NCBI GenBank assembly: GCA_900547725.1
Contig: URHR01000086.1
Location: 1-7,388 of the forward strand
Origin: an uncultured Eubacteriales bacterium
Lineage (GTDB): Bacteria > Bacillota > Clostridia > Oscillospirales > CAG-272
Reading direction: 5' to 3'
Length of the DNA stretch: 7,388 nt
Below are positions 6,158 through 7,388 of the stretch, one piece after another. The translations under genes were made by a program, and so were the position numbers. Under the pieces are notes generated by a model. That model was not told the DNA's origin. It was given only the letters and a program-made list of their open reading frames with translations, and searched no databases. How positions within the stretch are numbered: the first letter of the stretch is position 1; the number at the start of each line of letters is the position of its first letter.

Positions 6158-7333
6158 ATGGATGATATGAAAGAAATCTATCTTGACAACAGCGCGACCA
6201 CGGCGCTCTCCGATGGGGTCAAAGCGCGGATGCGCGAGGTGATGGAGATTTACGGCAACCCGTCGTCGCTCCATTTTATGGGCAACACCGCGCACGACGT
6301 ACTGGAAACGGCGCGCAGGCAGGTTGCCGCTTCGCTGGGCGTTCCGCGCCCCGAGCCGGGGGAGCTGATCTTCACCTCCTGCGGGAGCGAATCGGACAAC
6401 CTCGCCATTCTCGGCACGGCGTTTGCCAAGCCCCGCCGCCGCGGAATGCGCGTCATTACCACCGATTCCGAGCATCCGGGCGCGGAGAACGCGTTCCGCC
6501 TGCTGGAATCGCAGGGCTTTGAGGTGGTTCGCATCCCCACCCGCGGCGGGGTCTTGGATTTTGACCGCTACGCCGCCGCGCTGAATGACAAAACCTTTCT
6601 GGTGTCGATGATGACCGTCAACAACGAGACGGGCGCGATGTACGACATCAAACGCGCGTTCACGATGGCGAAGAACCGCAACCCCGATATCGTTACGCAC
6701 ACCGACGCGGTGCAGGGCTATCTCAAGTGCCGCATGACCCCGAAATCGGTGCGGGCGGATCTTGTAACGGTCAGCGCGCACAAGATTCACGGACCGAAGG
6801 GGGTCGGCGCGCTGTATGTCTCCCGCGACAGCCTGCGGCGGCGGGACATTGTGCCGCTTCTGCTCGGCGGCGGGCAGGAGAACGGCTTCCGTTCGGGAAC
6901 GGAGAATCTTGTCGGCATTGCGGGCTTTGGTCAGGCGGCGGAGGAGGGGAGCGCGAACCTTGAGGAAAACCTCGGAAAACTGGAAAGTCTGCGGGAGCTG
7001 ACTCTGAAAAAACTTGCCGACCTGCCCCTGCGCCTCAATCTGCCCGCAGGGAAGTGCGCGCCGCACATTCTCAACTACACCCTGCCCGACATCCGCAGTG
7101 AGACCATGCTTCATGCGCTCTCTGCCCGCGGAATCTGCATTTCCAACGGTTCTGCCTGCTCGTCGCACAGTCATCACCAAAGTGCCGCGCTGACGGCGTT
7201 CGGTCTGTCTCCCTCCGAAATCGAATGCTCGATTCGCATCAGTTTCTCCGTATACAACACGCTCGCCGACGTTGACGCGCTCGCCGAGTCCCTCGCCGCC
7301 GAGCTCTCCCGCTTGGTTCGCAGGGAGCGATAG
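6158..7333 (+). CDS. Cysteine desulfurase (NifS/IscS family)
   Basis: This PLP enzyme converts cysteine to alanine and holds the sulfur as a persulfide for Fe-S cluster, thiamine or tRNA thiolation pathways. The 391 residues include YLDNSATT at the start, GNPSSLH (33-39), SCGSESDN (74-81), SEHPG with His106 stacking on PLP, VNNETG (154-159), HTDAVQG with Asp183 and Gln186, SAHKIHGPKG with the Schiff-base Lys209, RSGTEN (245-250) and SNGSACSSHS with catalytic Cys334. All key residues are present and length is normal. After NNETG the usual Gln is replaced by Tyr162, and TEH is SEH; both look like lineage variation. Translation may start at 6158 or at the ATG at 6167 (giving MKEIYLDNS), since GAGA at 6153-6156 is better spaced for the latter. 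It follows the lipoprotein stop by three bases and appears to end the operon. No scaffold or ThiI gene is in the window, so the sulfur acceptor is unknown. Confidence 0.95.
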   Translation: MDDMKEIYLDNSATTALSDGVKARMREVMEIYGNPSSLHFMGNTAHDVLETARRQVAASLGVPRPEPGELIFTSCGSESDNLAILGTAFAKPRRRGMRVITTDSEHPGAENAFRLLESQGFEVVRIPTRGGVLDFDRYAAALNDKTFLVSMMTVNNETGAMYDIKRAFTMAKNRNPDIVTHTDAVQGYLKCRMTPKSVRADLVTVSAHKIHGPKGVGALYVSRDSLRRRDIVPLLLGGGQENGFRSGTENLVGIAGFGQAAEEGSANLEENLGKLESLRELTLKKLADLPLRLNLPAGKCAPHILNYTLPDIRSETMLHALSARGICISNGSACSSHSHHQSAALTAFGLSPSEIECSIRISFSVYNTLADVDALAESLAAELSRLVRRER

Positions 7334-7350
7334 GACGCGGGGGATGCGAT

Positions 7351-7378
7351 GGAGGGAACTTTTGAAAAAGTTCCCTCC
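7351..7378. repeat. Inverted repeat after the cysteine desulfurase gene
   Basis: GGAGGGAACTTTT (7351-7363) and AAAAGTTCCCTCC (7366-7378) are perfect reverse complements. With a realistic loop the stem is about 11-12 bp. It begins 17 bases past the stop of the cysteine desulfurase gene and is followed by AAACCTCCCT. There is no T run after the stem, only T residues inside it, so termination is possible but not canonical. Its position, design and C-rich tail match the hairpin at 16-48 when each is read in the direction of its gene. Confidence 0.72.
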
Positions 7379-7388
7379 AAACCTCCCT

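Noticed and set aside
4946..7180. A 744-codon open frame on the minus strand across the lipoprotein and cysteine desulfurase genes
   Set aside because: It lies opposite two well-supported genes with clear motifs, is rich in Arg, His and Val as expected from the antisense of GC-rich codons, and shows no recognisable domain. Stop codons are rare in that frame because of base composition.
1..7388. Possible mobile element, phage, CRISPR or defence island
   Set aside because: No transposase, integrase, direct-repeat array, nuclease or toxin-antitoxin signature was found. All five genes are housekeeping-like with similar base composition.

Overview
The window looks like ordinary chromosome from a GC-rich Gram-positive bacterium of the class Clostridia (Bacillota). 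An Oscillospirales- or Ruminococcaceae-like gut lineage is my best guess. The reasons are the family variants of the proteins (a GyrB/ParE paralogue with a C-terminal RSKGLGE motif, a MurD with an NSSIDSSPTRT motif, an Alum_res/YnbB-type PLP protein), strong purine-rich Shine-Dalgarno sites, a consensus sigma-A type promoter and hairpin repeats just after 3' gene ends. The lineage is inferred from remembered family features, not from a search.

Layout. The left edge (1-80) is non-coding and carries two inverted repeats just after the stop of a minus-strand gene. That gene (81-2078) encodes a full-length but divergent type II topoisomerase B subunit. A 238-base divergent intergenic region (2079-2316) follows. 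It holds a promoter for each direction, a small dyad between them, and the leader of the plus-strand operon. I place the start of murD at a TTG at 2317 rather than at the upstream ATG at 2233, because that ATG lies almost on the expected transcription start.

The plus strand then carries a tight four-gene run: murD (2317-3711), an Alum_res/methionine gamma-lyase-like PLP protein (3753-5030), a lipoprotein with an internally duplicated domain (5027-6154) and a cysteine desulfurase (6158-7333). The gaps are 41 bases, a 4-base overlap and 3 bases, with no terminator between them, so one transcript from the promoter at 2196-2224 is the simplest reading. The right edge has a hairpin of the same design as the one at the left edge, again just downstream of a gene's 3' end.

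How the genes relate. MurD makes a peptidoglycan precursor in the cytoplasm, the lipoprotein should sit on the outer face of the membrane, and the two PLP enzymes both belong to families tied to sulfur amino acids. A shared pathway is not evident, and the operon may simply combine housekeeping genes. I found no CRISPR array, tRNA, rRNA, transposase, phage gene or defence system. The items most worth a second look are the topoisomerase paralogue with altered motifs, the duplicated-domain lipoprotein and the paired 3'-end hairpins.
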